Notes: generated by a model not told the origin, from the sequence alone. 10,743 nt of DNA from CAZCPB01 sp964500365 (GCA_964500365.1 CAZCPB010000147.1:1-10743), one strand, 5' to 3'. Shown: positions 1-5,632, numbered from the stretch's first letter. Program-made: numbers and translations.

Positions 1-135
1 GATTCGATCCTGATGAGCCGCCCGCGGGAGTGGAACCTCTGGACGGTTTCGCTGCGTCGCGCGGAGTTCGGCGGCCCCATTCTCGTGCCGCCGCGCGCGG
101 ATTGCCCTGTATGCGGCGGGGGGAGGTCTTCATGA
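1..135 (+). CDS. C-terminal end of an unknown protein (5' end outside window)
   Basis: Frame 1 is open from the first base to TGA at 133-135, giving 44 visible residues. The tail contains a proline-rich stretch (LVPPRADCPVCGGGRSS) with a single CPVC pair, which could be half of a zinc knuckle or just a terminal motif. The stop overlaps the ATG of the next gene in an ATGA arrangement (132-135), and that overlap is the main reason to believe the frame is coding and in the same operon. Too little is visible to assign a family. A role in the same element as the downstream genes is inferred from the coupling only. Confidence 0.6.
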   Translation, partial: DSILMSRPREWNLWTVSLRRAEFGGPILVPPRADCPVCGGGRSS

Positions 136-311
136 ACCCGTGGGCGGCGACTGTCCTCGATCGAGCCAAGTCGTTCCTCCGCTTCGCAGTGTGGGCCGTG
201 CTGCTTCTGCACGCGCTCATGTTCGCGGTGTTCTCCGTGTGCTGGTGCTTCCAGTTCTGGGTTCACGCCTGGCGGTGGAGCTCGCGGCACATCTTCGGCT
301 CGGACTGGTAG
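132..311 (+). CDS. Small single-pass membrane protein
   Basis: The frame gives a 59-residue protein. The ATG at 132 is preferred over an upstream in-frame ATG at 30 because a GGGAGG ribosome-binding site lies at 120-125 and the ATG overlaps the stop of the preceding gene (ATGA). Residues about 15-43 form one long hydrophobic segment (FAVWAVLLLHALMFAVFSV and following), flanked by a basic N-terminal stretch (DRAKSFLR) and an aromatic, basic C-terminal tail (HAWRWSSRHIFGSDW). It has no signal-peptidase site and no recognisable family. It is probably an inner-membrane peptide. As the downstream ATPase has no membrane segment of its own, this peptide might help anchor it, but that is speculation. 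Confidence 0.6.
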   Translation: MNPWAATVLDRAKSFLRFAVWAVLLLHALMFAVFSVCWCFQFWVHAWRWSSRHIFGSDW

Positions 312-338
312 TCGGGAAGCGAGTTTGGAGCACACATC

Positions 339-755
339 ATGAGACCCATCCGGATCGAACAGGCAGGCTCGACGGTCCGCAATCCTTGGACAGGGGAGTC
401 TCACGGCGTCGCGTCCTCGGAGACGACCCATGCCCTGTCGCGTTCGGGACTCCTTCGTTCCTGCCGGGTCGACCAGCAGACCGCCTGCGGGTGCGGGTGC
501 GTGGGGGCCGTGGGTGGATTCTGCGCGGTCTGCAATGCCACGGTGTGCGAGCGCTGCACCGCCCGGGGGCGTTGCCCGGTGTGCCTGCGGCTTGCGTGCC
601 CCGCCCACCTGAAACTCCTCACCGCTCCGTCCGCGCGGGCCGACACGCGGCTGTGCCCGGAATGCCACGAGGCCGCCAGCAGGCAACTCGTTCTGCGGCG
701 CGTGGCCCGCGCGCTCCTCTGGCCCTTTGTGAAGTTCACCGACGATGACAGATAG
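339..755 (+). CDS. Cys-rich zinc-finger protein (RING/B-box-like spacing)
   Basis: A 138-residue protein whose middle and C-terminal parts carry many paired metal ligands. Residues 62-90 follow the order C62-x2-C65, C70-x2-C73, C79-x2-C82, C87-x2-H90, a spacing like eukaryotic cross-brace (RING, B-box) or tandem treble-clef zinc sites. Further cysteines are at 42, 50, 52, 54 and C106-x2-C109. Ending in a basic, hydrophobic helix (VLRRVARALLWPFVKF) then DDDR, it may sit at a membrane or bind a partner. A GGAG ribosome-binding site at 327-330 supports the ATG at 339. The stop overlaps the ATPase start by 11 bases, so the two are probably translated together. Family not recognised; the zinc-binding prediction is strong, while the role (adaptor, DNA or protein binding) is unknown. 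No ubiquitin-ligase function is implied. Confidence 0.75.
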   Translation: MRPIRIEQAGSTVRNPWTGESHGVASSETTHALSRSGLLRSCRVDQQTACGCGCVGAVGGFCAVCNATVCERCTARGRCPVCLRLACPAHLKLLTAPSARADTRLCPECHEAASRQLVLRRVARALLWPFVKFTDDDR

Positions 756-2076
756 CCACCTCCCACAATCGGTGCTGGACCGCATCTACGCCGAGCGCAA
801 CGGCCTCTTGAAGGACGCGCTGGGCCGGTCCATCGGACGGATCCTCGATTCGGGGATTCGTGACGATTTCGCCCAGGGCGAGTTGAGCGACCGCGTCAGA
901 CGGCACCGGATCAAGCGCGCGTTCCAGGGAGAGTTCCCGCGACCGCGCCTCAGTTCGGGTGAATTGATCCTCGGCGTGGACCAAAGTGGCCGGCCGCTGC
1001 GTTGCCCGGTGCAGGTTCTGAACGCGCACGCCCTCACTCTTGGGGGAAGCGGGTCGGGCAAGACCACCAAGTCGCGGTTCTTGGCGCTGCAGATCGTTCC
1101 ACGGCTCCGGGGCGCCTGGCTCTTTGACTTCCGTAAGAGGGAGTTCGCGTCGCTCCGGCCATTCCTGGCCCGTGCCGGGGTTGACCTGATCGTGTGCCCT
1201 GGCCGGATGCTTCGCCTCAACTGTCTGCAGGTCCCGGCAGGCGTGGTCCCCTTGGCGTGGGCCGCGTCCGCCGCGGAGATGCTGGTCGGCTGCCTCGGGG
1301 TTCCGGAACGCGCCGCCAAGCTGGTGCACGCCGCGGTCGTATCGCTGTACGAGCAGCGCGGGGTGCTCGGCGGGTCCGTGGACTATCCAACGTTGTTCGA
1401 TCTGCGGGAAGCGATCGCGCGCGACCCGCGTGCCAACCCTCAGGCCCGTGAGGCCTTCCTCGACAGCGTGGATCCGGTCCTGCTCTCGGTCGGAGACGTC
1501 TTCCGCTACCGCGTGGGGTGGACCTCCCACGACCTCGCGCAGCGCCGCATCGTCTTCGAGATCGGCGGCTTGGCCGAGCGCGACAAGAACCTGATCCTGA
1601 ACACGCTGCTCTTGTCCGAGTTCATGTCCCGGGTGGCGGGCGGGGTTTCAAACCCGGGCATGGACCTCTGGATCTGCTGCGACGAGGCCGCGAGGCTGGT
1701 CTCGACCGGCGGATCGAACGGCGCGATCGCCGACATGATCGGGCTCGTCCGCGGGACCGGGATCGGGCTCGACCTCAGCGTCCAGTCCGCCGACGTCGCC
1801 CCCGCCGTGCTGAGCAACACCGCGACCAAGGTGATCGGCCGATGCGGCAGCGCCACCGACTACGACGCGATGGCCGCGGCGATGGGACTCAGCGCCGAGC
1901 AGCGCCAGTGGCTGCGGACTCACCTTGAGCCCGGACTGTTCGTGGGCCAGCTCGGCGAGGGGAGTTGGCGTGAGCCGTTTGTCTTCCGGATCCCGCCGAT
2001 GCGTCTGAGTGATGTCGCCGTCGATTCGTCGCCTGAGCCGATGGGCGACCTTCACCTGCTTCCCTCGCGTGTCTGA
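745..2076 (+). CDS. P-loop DNA-pumping/coupling ATPase, VirD4/TraG-FtsK-HerA type
   Basis: A 443-residue RecA-fold ATPase. Walker A is GGSGSGKT at residues 100-107 (K106, T107). Walker B is the hydrophobic strand WICC followed by D313-E314 and AARL. A candidate sensor glutamine, Q347 in LSVQSADV, lies on the next strand, as in type IV coupling proteins, which have a QS pair there. A late arginine (GRCGS, about residue 358) could be an arginine finger. After Walker A comes a LFDFRKREF strand, typical of TraG/TraD/HerA proteins. Family members hexamerise and move DNA or nucleoprotein at the membrane, but this protein lacks the usual two N-terminal membrane helices. The small membrane proteins encoded nearby may substitute for them (inference). 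It starts inside the previous gene and is followed 12 bases later by the winged-helix gene. The exact subfamily is uncertain. Confidence 0.85.
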   Translation: MTDSHLPQSVLDRIYAERNGLLKDALGRSIGRILDSGIRDDFAQGELSDRVRRHRIKRAFQGEFPRPRLSSGELILGVDQSGRPLRCPVQVLNAHALTLGGSGSGKTTKSRFLALQIVPRLRGAWLFDFRKREFASLRPFLARAGVDLIVCPGRMLRLNCLQVPAGVVPLAWAASAAEMLVGCLGVPERAAKLVHAAVVSLYEQRGVLGGSVDYPTLFDLREAIARDPRANPQAREAFLDSVDPVLLSVGDVFRYRVGWTSHDLAQRRIVFEIGGLAERDKNLILNTLLLSEFMSRVAGGVSNPGMDLWICCDEAARLVSTGGSNGAIADMIGLVRGTGIGLDLSVQSADVAPAVLSNTATKVIGRCGSATDYDAMAAAMGLSAEQRQWLRTHLEPGLFVGQLGEGSWREPFVFRIPPMRLSDVAVDSSPEPMGDLHLLPSRV

Positions 2077-2088
2077 AAGGGGTGTCCC

Positions 2089-2490
2089 GTGCCGATGGGT
2101 GTCAGCAAGGCGAGTCTCGACGGGCTTGAGAGCCTGCTCGCGCTGCCGAGCGTGCCGGCGGAGGAGTTTGCGCGGTGGCGGCCGACGAGCGCCCGAGAGC
2201 GCCCTGCGGGTTCGTCTCCACCTCCGCACTCTCCGCAAGCGCTCTCTGAATCGGAACGCCGGTACTTGCAGGCCGTGGTCGAGCACCCTGGTCGCCCGTC
2301 GAGCGAGTACCCAGGCCTGGCCCGGCTTGGGCGTGACCGCTGCGCGGCGATTCGCGCCACGCTGGTTGAACGCGGGTACCTGCGCCTGCACGAGGTCGCC
2401 ACCGGTCCACGGGGCCGCCATGCCCTCGTCGTGGAACCTCTTGAAGCCGCTCTCTCACTTATCCAACCGTCGAGGACGTCGGGCGAATGA
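2089..2490 (+). CDS. Winged-helix DNA-binding protein
   Basis: A 133-residue protein starting at GTG 2089, with an AAAGGGG ribosome-binding site at 2076-2082; an in-frame ATG at 2095 is the alternative. The first 45 residues are low-complexity and proline-rich (SSPPPHSPQ), probably a flexible linker. Residues about 50-125 look like a winged helix: a first helix (LSESERRYLQAVVEH), a turn (SSEYPGLARLG), a recognition-type helix (RDRCAAIRATLVERGYLRLH), and a basic wing (TGPRGRHALV). This resembles the MarR-like domain sometimes attached to the C terminus of larger ATPases, so it may work with the ATPase upstream as a DNA-docking subunit rather than as a repressor (inference). Its stop overlaps the next start in an ATGA. 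Confidence 0.7.
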   Translation: MPMGVSKASLDGLESLLALPSVPAEEFARWRPTSARERPAGSSPPPHSPQALSESERRYLQAVVEHPGRPSSEYPGLARLGRDRCAAIRATLVERGYLRLHEVATGPRGRHALVVEPLEAALSLIQPSRTSGE

Positions 2491-2909
2491 AGAACGGGTT
2501 CCTCCATGATCGCGTTCTCCTCGCGCCCCTGGAGGCTTGCCTCCTGAGGCAGGGGGCGACGGTGCGTCGAGAGCACCACGTCCGTTGGAACGGCCGGGCC
2601 GGATTCATCGATCTGTTCGCTCAGCGTGGTCTAGCCCGGATCGCGGTGGAAGCAGAGTTGACCCCGAGCCGGGTCGTTCTGGACGTCGCTAAAGCCGAGG
2701 CCGCGTCGGCTTCGGCGCTGCTCATCGTGACGCCGACGGCGTCGATCGCTCGCGCCATGGAGGCGGGGCTTGTTCGGCACGCCCACGCCAAGACGAGCTT
2801 TGTTTGGATCCTGCCGGTCGGACGGGCACTGGCGTGGGCGGAGAGATGTTTCCTGATGTTTCCCGATCCATTCGAGGCCCGGGAAACAACTCCGGAGGTC
2901 ACTCCGTGA
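2487..2909 (+). CDS. Small PD-(D/E)XK-like nuclease, possibly atypical
   Basis: A 140-residue protein whose start overlaps the winged-helix stop (ATGA). The order of elements matches the restriction-endonuclease fold: an N-terminal helix with E16, a strand with GFIDLFA (D42), a strand with IAVEAEL (E55, E57), a helix carrying K69 (LDVAKAEAA), then a strand ALLIVTP and a late strand SFVWILP. In typical PD-(D/E)XK enzymes the second motif reads E-x-K; here it is E-x-E, so the catalytic lysine is either moved to K69 or lost. It may therefore be a nuclease with a migrated lysine or a non-catalytic DNA-binding relative. Its position after an ATPase and a winged-helix gene suggests processing or holding of the element's DNA. 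The fold call is by eye only. Confidence 0.55.
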   Translation: MKNGFLHDRVLLAPLEACLLRQGATVRREHHVRWNGRAGFIDLFAQRGLARIAVEAELTPSRVVLDVAKAEAASASALLIVTPTASIARAMEAGLVRHAHAKTSFVWILPVGRALAWAERCFLMFPDPFEARETTPEVTP

Positions 2910-3139
2910 GGATCAAATGGGCCAACGTCCTCGCGGTGCTGGTCGGCGTCCCGCTCGCCGTGTTGGCCTGGAAGCACGGGGGCCAGATCGCCCGGTTCTT
3001 CGGCTCGATCGGATCGATCGGTCCCGGCTACCCGCGAGATGAGCAGCAGCGAGGGCTGGTTGCGCTCGGGGTAGTGATTGTCGCACTCCTGTTGATAGGC
3101 CGCTGGGTTCAGGAGAGCCGCGCCAAGAGGGACAGGTGA
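2906..3139 (+). CDS. Small two-helix membrane protein
   Basis: A 77-residue protein starting at GTG 2906, whose GTGA overlaps the nuclease stop. A GGAGG site at 2894-2898 gives correct spacing, so this start is preferred over an in-frame ATG at 2804, which would lie deep inside the nuclease gene. Two hydrophobic segments are visible: residues 6-22 (ANVLAVLVGVPLAVLAW) and 50-65 (GLVALGVVIVALLLIG), joined by a Gly/Ser/Ile-rich loop (FFGSIGSIGPGYPRDEQQ). The C-terminus is short and highly charged (QESRAKRDR). No family is recognised. The topology is a hairpin, probably with both ends cytoplasmic. It could be a small pore, holin-like or anchoring component, but no specific function is shown. Confidence 0.65.
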   Translation: MRIKWANVLAVLVGVPLAVLAWKHGGQIARFFGSIGSIGPGYPRDEQQRGLVALGVVIVALLLIGRWVQESRAKRDR

Positions 3140-3447
3140 TCAGAGATGCCGCCGAATCCTCGCGCGCGCATGGGTCGGCGGGCCTGCCACCGGCGGTGTC
3201 TGCACCCGAGTTCCGGGAGGCCCAAGCAGTTTCAGACGCGGGCAATCCCGAGTCGACGGGGCCTGCGGATGGGCGCACGATCGGCGGATTCAGGCTCCAT
3301 GTCGCCGCTTGCGATGCCACCCAGAGCGCCGAATCGCGCTGGGCACGAGTCTCGGAGTGCGTGCTCGAATGGCTCATTGCCGAGTGGAATCGAGAACACG
3401 TTGATGCAGGGAGAAGCCCCGGCAGCGCAACGTCCGCGCCGACTTGA
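3136..3447 (+). CDS. Hypothetical protein, last gene of the operon
   Basis: A 103-residue protein starting at GTG 3136, overlapping the preceding stop in a GTGA, with a purine-rich GAGGGACAG stretch just upstream. The first half is Ala/Pro/Ser-rich and probably disordered. The second half (from about residue 48, TIGGFRLHVAACDA) is more ordered, with a helix of aromatic and acidic residues (RWARVSECVLEWLIAEWNREHV). No catalytic or metal-binding motif is visible and the family is not recognised. A competing frame starting at ATG 3146 covers the same stretch but is a run of Arg, Pro and Ser without hydrophobic core, so this frame is preferred, with support coming mainly from the overlap pattern. 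Confidence 0.5.
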   Translation: MIRDAAESSRAHGSAGLPPAVSAPEFREAQAVSDAGNPESTGPADGRTIGGFRLHVAACDATQSAESRWARVSECVLEWLIAEWNREHVDAGRSPGSATSAPT

Positions 3448-3473
3448 AGCAGCGGCGCTGCCGAGCCTCTAGT
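3444..3473 (+). promoter_or_regulatory. Possible sigma-70-like promoter for the recombinase
   Basis: TTGAAG (3444-3449) and TCTAGT (3468-3473) are separated by 18 bases, each matching four of six consensus positions. They overlap the end of the preceding gene and would start a transcript just before the hairpin at 3477-3515. In a GC-rich genome such matches occur by chance, and the host's consensus is unknown, so this is only a candidate. Confidence 0.22.
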
Positions 3474-3476
3474 CAA

Positions 3477-3515
3477 CCGGGGAGCACCGGCGGCGTTGCC
3501 GGGCTCCCACCCCGG
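3477..3515 (+). promoter_or_regulatory. Strong hairpin between the operon and the recombinase gene
   Basis: Perfect arms CCGGC (3487-3491) and GCCGG (3498-3502) surround a six-base loop. They are extended by GGGAGC (3480-3485) with GCTCCC (3503-3508), leaving one bulged A at 3486. An outer CCG/CGG pair (3477-3479, 3513-3515) adds further closure. No T-run follows, so a classic intrinsic terminator is unlikely in itself. The hairpin ends 17 bases before the recombinase ATG at 3533, so it could slow read-through from the operon or shape recombinase expression. A smaller palindrome with GCAGC/GCTGC arms lies at 3449-3461. Confidence 0.5.
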
Positions 3516-3532
3516 ACATGCGGGGCTTCGCG

Positions 3533-5320
3533 ATGACCACCGAACGAACCATCCCGGCAGTTGGGTACGCAAGACGGTCGACCGACCTCCAGGAACGCTC
3601 GATTCTCGACCAGAAGGCAGCCGTGGAGCGCTGGGCCAACGCGAACGGGCACCACGTGCTGCGCTGGTACGTCGATGACGCCATCAGCGGCACCAGTGCC
3701 CGTGGCAGAGGCCAGTTTGAGAAGCTCTTGCGTGCCGCGGAAAACGGCCGGGACTTCGATGCCGTCCTCTGCTACGACATGTCGAGGTTTTCGCGAGGGG
3801 GGACCAACGAGACCGGGTACTACCTGCACCGCCTTCGACTGGCGGGCGTCCAGACGCATTTCACGGCCGAGGGCATCCCGGACGGGGACGAGGGTGAACT
3901 GCTTCAAGGCGTCAAGTCGTGGCAGGCGCGGCAGTACTCGGTCAAGCTCTCCCGCGACTGCATCCGGGGGCAGCACTCGACCGTCACGGCCCGGCACAGC
4001 GCTATGGGGGGACGCGCCCCGTACGGCTACGACCGGCAGTACGTCACTCCCGCCGGACAGGTTCTGAAGACCGTCCGCACACTCCGCGACGGGCGACGCC
4101 AGGAGTTCGATGCCGATGGCAAGCTCCTGCGGACCATAGATGCGGGCGAGAAGCCCGCCAAGAAGATGAAATCCGACATCGCCCGCCTGGTCCCTGGCGA
4201 CACGAAGCAAGTTGAAGCCGTTCGGACCATCTTCGAGATGTGCGCCAAGGGATATGGGTTCCGATCGATCGCCATCACCCTCAACAAGCGGGGCGTACCC
4301 GGTCCGACGCTGGCGCGGTGGAACGCCATCGCGGTCAAGACCATCCTCCAGAATCCCAGCTACCGGGGCGCACTGGCGTGGAATCGCCACACGTTCGGGA
4401 AGATCCACGAGGTGGCGTCGGACGGCACGCCTATCCCGAAGAAGACCTCGCGGCGGGCCCGCAATCCGAGCGACCGGTGGATCATTGTCGAGAAAGTCCA
4501 TCCGCCCCTCGTGACGGCGTCCCTCTTTGCCAAGGCCCAAGAGCAGATGTCCACACGGCGGGACAAGGGCGGGCTGGCCCGACCGACGCAGCGATACCTC
4601 CTCTCGGGGCTCCTGCGTTGCACCAACTGCGGCCTCAACATGTGGGGCTGCGTGCACAAGAAGCCCGGTTACGAGATGCGGTACTACACGGATGCCGGGT
4701 ATCGAGCCCACGGACCCACCCGGTGCAAGGCGACGCACATCCAGATCGACGCGCTGGACCGCTGGGTGCTCGGCCAGCTCAGGGATGCGCTGCTTGGCGA
4801 CACGGCCACACTCAACCGGGCAGTGGATCAGTTCATCGCGGCAGTCTCTGTATGCGAGGCGAGCCGGCCGAGACCGGATCAGCAGCGTGAACTCGAAGAC
4901 CTGGACAAGCGGATCAGGGCGACAGTGAACTTGCTCGCCGATGGCGATCTGGACGACGTTGACGAGCTGCACCGGGTGCTGGTTGATCTCAAGTCACGTC
5001 GCCGGGCGCTCGTGCCTGCGGCAGTCTCCACCGCCGCCGTACCGCCCGATGCCAAGCGCCTGCGAGTGTGGGCACATGAAAAGATCGCGAGCCTTCACGA
5101 GTCGTTGCGGCCGGGTACGCCCACGCTCGAACTGAAGAAAGTCGTGCACGAGTTCGTCGATCGCATCGAGATTGATCCGATCCGCAGGGTGGGTACGCTG
5201 TGGCTCCCGAGAGACACGTTCGCCGCGCTCCAGTCGAGTTTTTCCAGACGAGATAGGAGCGAGTCCTCGATCCACTCGTGCACGGTGCTGGTCGCGGGCC
5301 GCTTGGCGTCGCCGAGGTAG
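3533..5320 (+). CDS. Large serine recombinase (integrase)
   Basis: The protein has 595 residues from ATG 3533, which has a CGGGG ribosome-binding site at 3521-3525; the upstream in-frame ATG 3518 has none. The catalytic domain starts at once with VGYARRST, where S16 is the nucleophile, and carries YDMSRFSR (81-88) with conserved arginines. A recombinase domain follows from about residue 158 (GGRAPYGYD) through LNKRGVP and NPSYRGALAWNR (about 250-285). A zinc ribbon has C363-x2-C366 and C398, with H393 probably replacing the fourth cysteine. A coiled-coil-like stretch (ELEDLDKRI and onward) comes next. Such enzymes cut both att sites with a two-base stagger and integrate without host factors; excision needs a directionality factor. 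The final 20 or so residues come from beyond the att junction, antisense to the capsid gene, so the natural C-terminus may differ in the excised form. Confidence 0.95.
   Translation: MTTERTIPAVGYARRSTDLQERSILDQKAAVERWANANGHHVLRWYVDDAISGTSARGRGQFEKLLRAAENGRDFDAVLCYDMSRFSRGGTNETGYYLHRLRLAGVQTHFTAEGIPDGDEGELLQGVKSWQARQYSVKLSRDCIRGQHSTVTARHSAMGGRAPYGYDRQYVTPAGQVLKTVRTLRDGRRQEFDADGKLLRTIDAGEKPAKKMKSDIARLVPGDTKQVEAVRTIFEMCAKGYGFRSIAITLNKRGVPGPTLARWNAIAVKTILQNPSYRGALAWNRHTFGKIHEVASDGTPIPKKTSRRARNPSDRWIIVEKVHPPLVTASLFAKAQEQMSTRRDKGGLARPTQRYLLSGLLRCTNCGLNMWGCVHKKPGYEMRYYTDAGYRAHGPTRCKATHIQIDALDRWVLGQLRDALLGDTATLNRAVDQFIAAVSVCEASRPRPDQQRELEDLDKRIRATVNLLADGDLDDVDELHRVLVDLKSRRRALVPAAVSTAAVPPDAKRLRVWAHEKIASLHESLRPGTPTLELKKVVHEFVDRIEIDPIRRVGTLWLPRDTFAALQSSFSRRDRSESSIHSCTVLVAGRLASPR
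5230..5262. other. Probable att junction (element / capsid gene)
   Basis: Leftward of about 5250 the + strand encodes normal recombinase C-terminal sequence (LWLPRDTFAALQSSF). Rightward, the - strand encodes normal capsid sequence (VHEWIEDSL). Capsid residue L60 lies at 5254-5256, and the residues after it (SRLEKLDWSA) no longer look like the family. The crossover is therefore inside this interval. The core dinucleotide and the matching left site cannot be read from this window. Confidence 0.55.
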
Positions 5321-5433
5321 TCGAGCAGCGGCGTCTCGTAGGGGCTGACGATCCCGATGACGTCGGCGACGTCCTCCATGAGCTCGGGGAGGTCGGCGCC
5401 GGCGGCGTAGGTGGCTTTTCCGGTGAACGGCAT
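5245..5433 (-). pseudogene. Major capsid protein (SU10/DUF5309-like), N-terminal fragment interrupted by the element
   Basis: Reading leftward from ATG 5433, with an AGGAG ribosome-binding site seven bases upstream, the first 60 residues follow the start of SU10-family major capsid proteins: a Y-x-A-x-G-x-x-E/D-D-L-like opening (TYAAGADLPELMEDV), an ISP-x-x-TP motif (IVSPYETPLLDYLG) and the HEW-x-x-D-x-L motif (VHEWIEDSL). Normal members exceed 250 residues. The frame stays open further left to 5095, but that part is antisense to the recombinase and has no capsid character, so a useless tail would be made. The gene is the third of a portal, scaffold, capsid series on this strand. The remainder should lie at the far end of the inserted element. 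The family call rests on motif recognition by eye. Confidence 0.75.
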
Positions 5434-5442
5434 GGGGGGCTC

Positions 5443-5470
5443 CTGTGCTGGGTGCTGCGTGCTGGGTGCT
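5443..5470. repeat. Four 7-bp tandem repeats upstream of the capsid gene
   Basis: Four consecutive heptads on the + strand read CTGTGCT, GGGTGCT, GCGTGCT and GGGTGCT, followed by a G-run. They lie just upstream of the capsid ribosome-binding site. They are probably a slippage-prone simple repeat and no function is visible. Confidence 0.6.
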
Positions 5471-5489
5471 GGGGGGGGAGGTGACAGAG

Positions 5490-5558
5490 ATGGGGTGGCG
5501 TGGTTGGCCGGTCTCGGACAACCACGAGGCACGTCACTCGCGCTCGAACTTCACTGAC
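5490..5558. repeat. Imperfect direct repeat, copy 1 (about 69 bp)
   Basis: This copy begins ATGGGGTGGCGTGGTTGGCC and ends TCACTGAC. It matches 5565-5632 with an identical first 21 bases, an identical end, and a handful of substitutions plus one indel between. It lies in the gap between the scaffold stop and the capsid start. Confidence 0.75.
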
Positions 5559-5564
5559 ACACAC

Positions 5565-5632
5565 ATGGGGTGGCGTGGTTGGCCGCTTCGGTCAATCACG
5601 AGACACGTCACGGTCGCTCGAACGTCACTGAC
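5565..5632. repeat. Imperfect direct repeat, copy 2 (about 68 bp)
   Basis: Second copy, six bases after the first. Read on the - strand it starts with the last codons of the scaffold gene (CAG TGA), so the duplicated unit is the gene end plus part of the intergenic spacer. Duplication of the 3' end of the gene is the simplest origin. It could also be a doubled regulatory site for capsid expression. Confidence 0.75.

Larger units (their letters stand above)
1..5250 (+). mobile_element. Integrative element, right-hand part, inserted in a phage capsid gene
   Basis: All genes here run rightwards and most overlap by a few bases. The last gene is a large serine recombinase pointing out of the element. 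Immediately past it, on the opposite strand, a recognisable SU10/DUF5309-type major capsid protein gene stops matching its family after about 60 codons. That arrangement is expected for a large-serine-recombinase element, whose integrase gene commonly sits beside the attachment site. The right boundary is placed within about 5230-5262 from loss of capsid-like coding sequence; the exact base cannot be fixed without the left junction or an empty site. The left end is outside the window. The coupling-type ATPase suggests a conjugative or mobilizable element, but no relaxase or type IV secretion pore gene is seen here, so ICE or IME status is open. Confidence 0.7.

Noticed and set aside
140..748. 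202-codon + strand frame overlapping the small membrane and zinc-finger genes
   Set aside because: Arg/Pro-rich shadow frame; the competing frames have ribosome-binding sites and overlapping start/stop junctions.
736..1530. 264-codon - strand frame opposite the ATPase
   Set aside because: No domain, no start signal, antisense to a gene with clear Walker motifs.
3146..3472. Alternative 108-codon frame at the end of the operon
   Set aside because: Arg/Pro/Ser-rich with no hydrophobic core and no overlap with the previous stop; the GTG 3136 frame is preferred.
3473..4972. 499-codon open frame on the - strand across the recombinase gene
   Set aside because: It is antisense to a well-supported recombinase, has no recognisable motifs, and is explained by high GC with few stop codons in that frame.
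5230..5433. tRNA gene as attachment site
   Set aside because: No cloverleaf or tRNA-like 3' end is visible at the junction; the target is coding sequence.
5278..5624. Open frames on the + strand through the capsid fragment and repeats
   Set aside because: Antisense to the capsid N-terminus or built from simple repeats (long Gly/Trp/Ala runs).
5443..5632. CRISPR array
   Set aside because: Only two imperfect long copies and a 7-bp tandem run; no regular repeat/spacer alternation and no cas genes.
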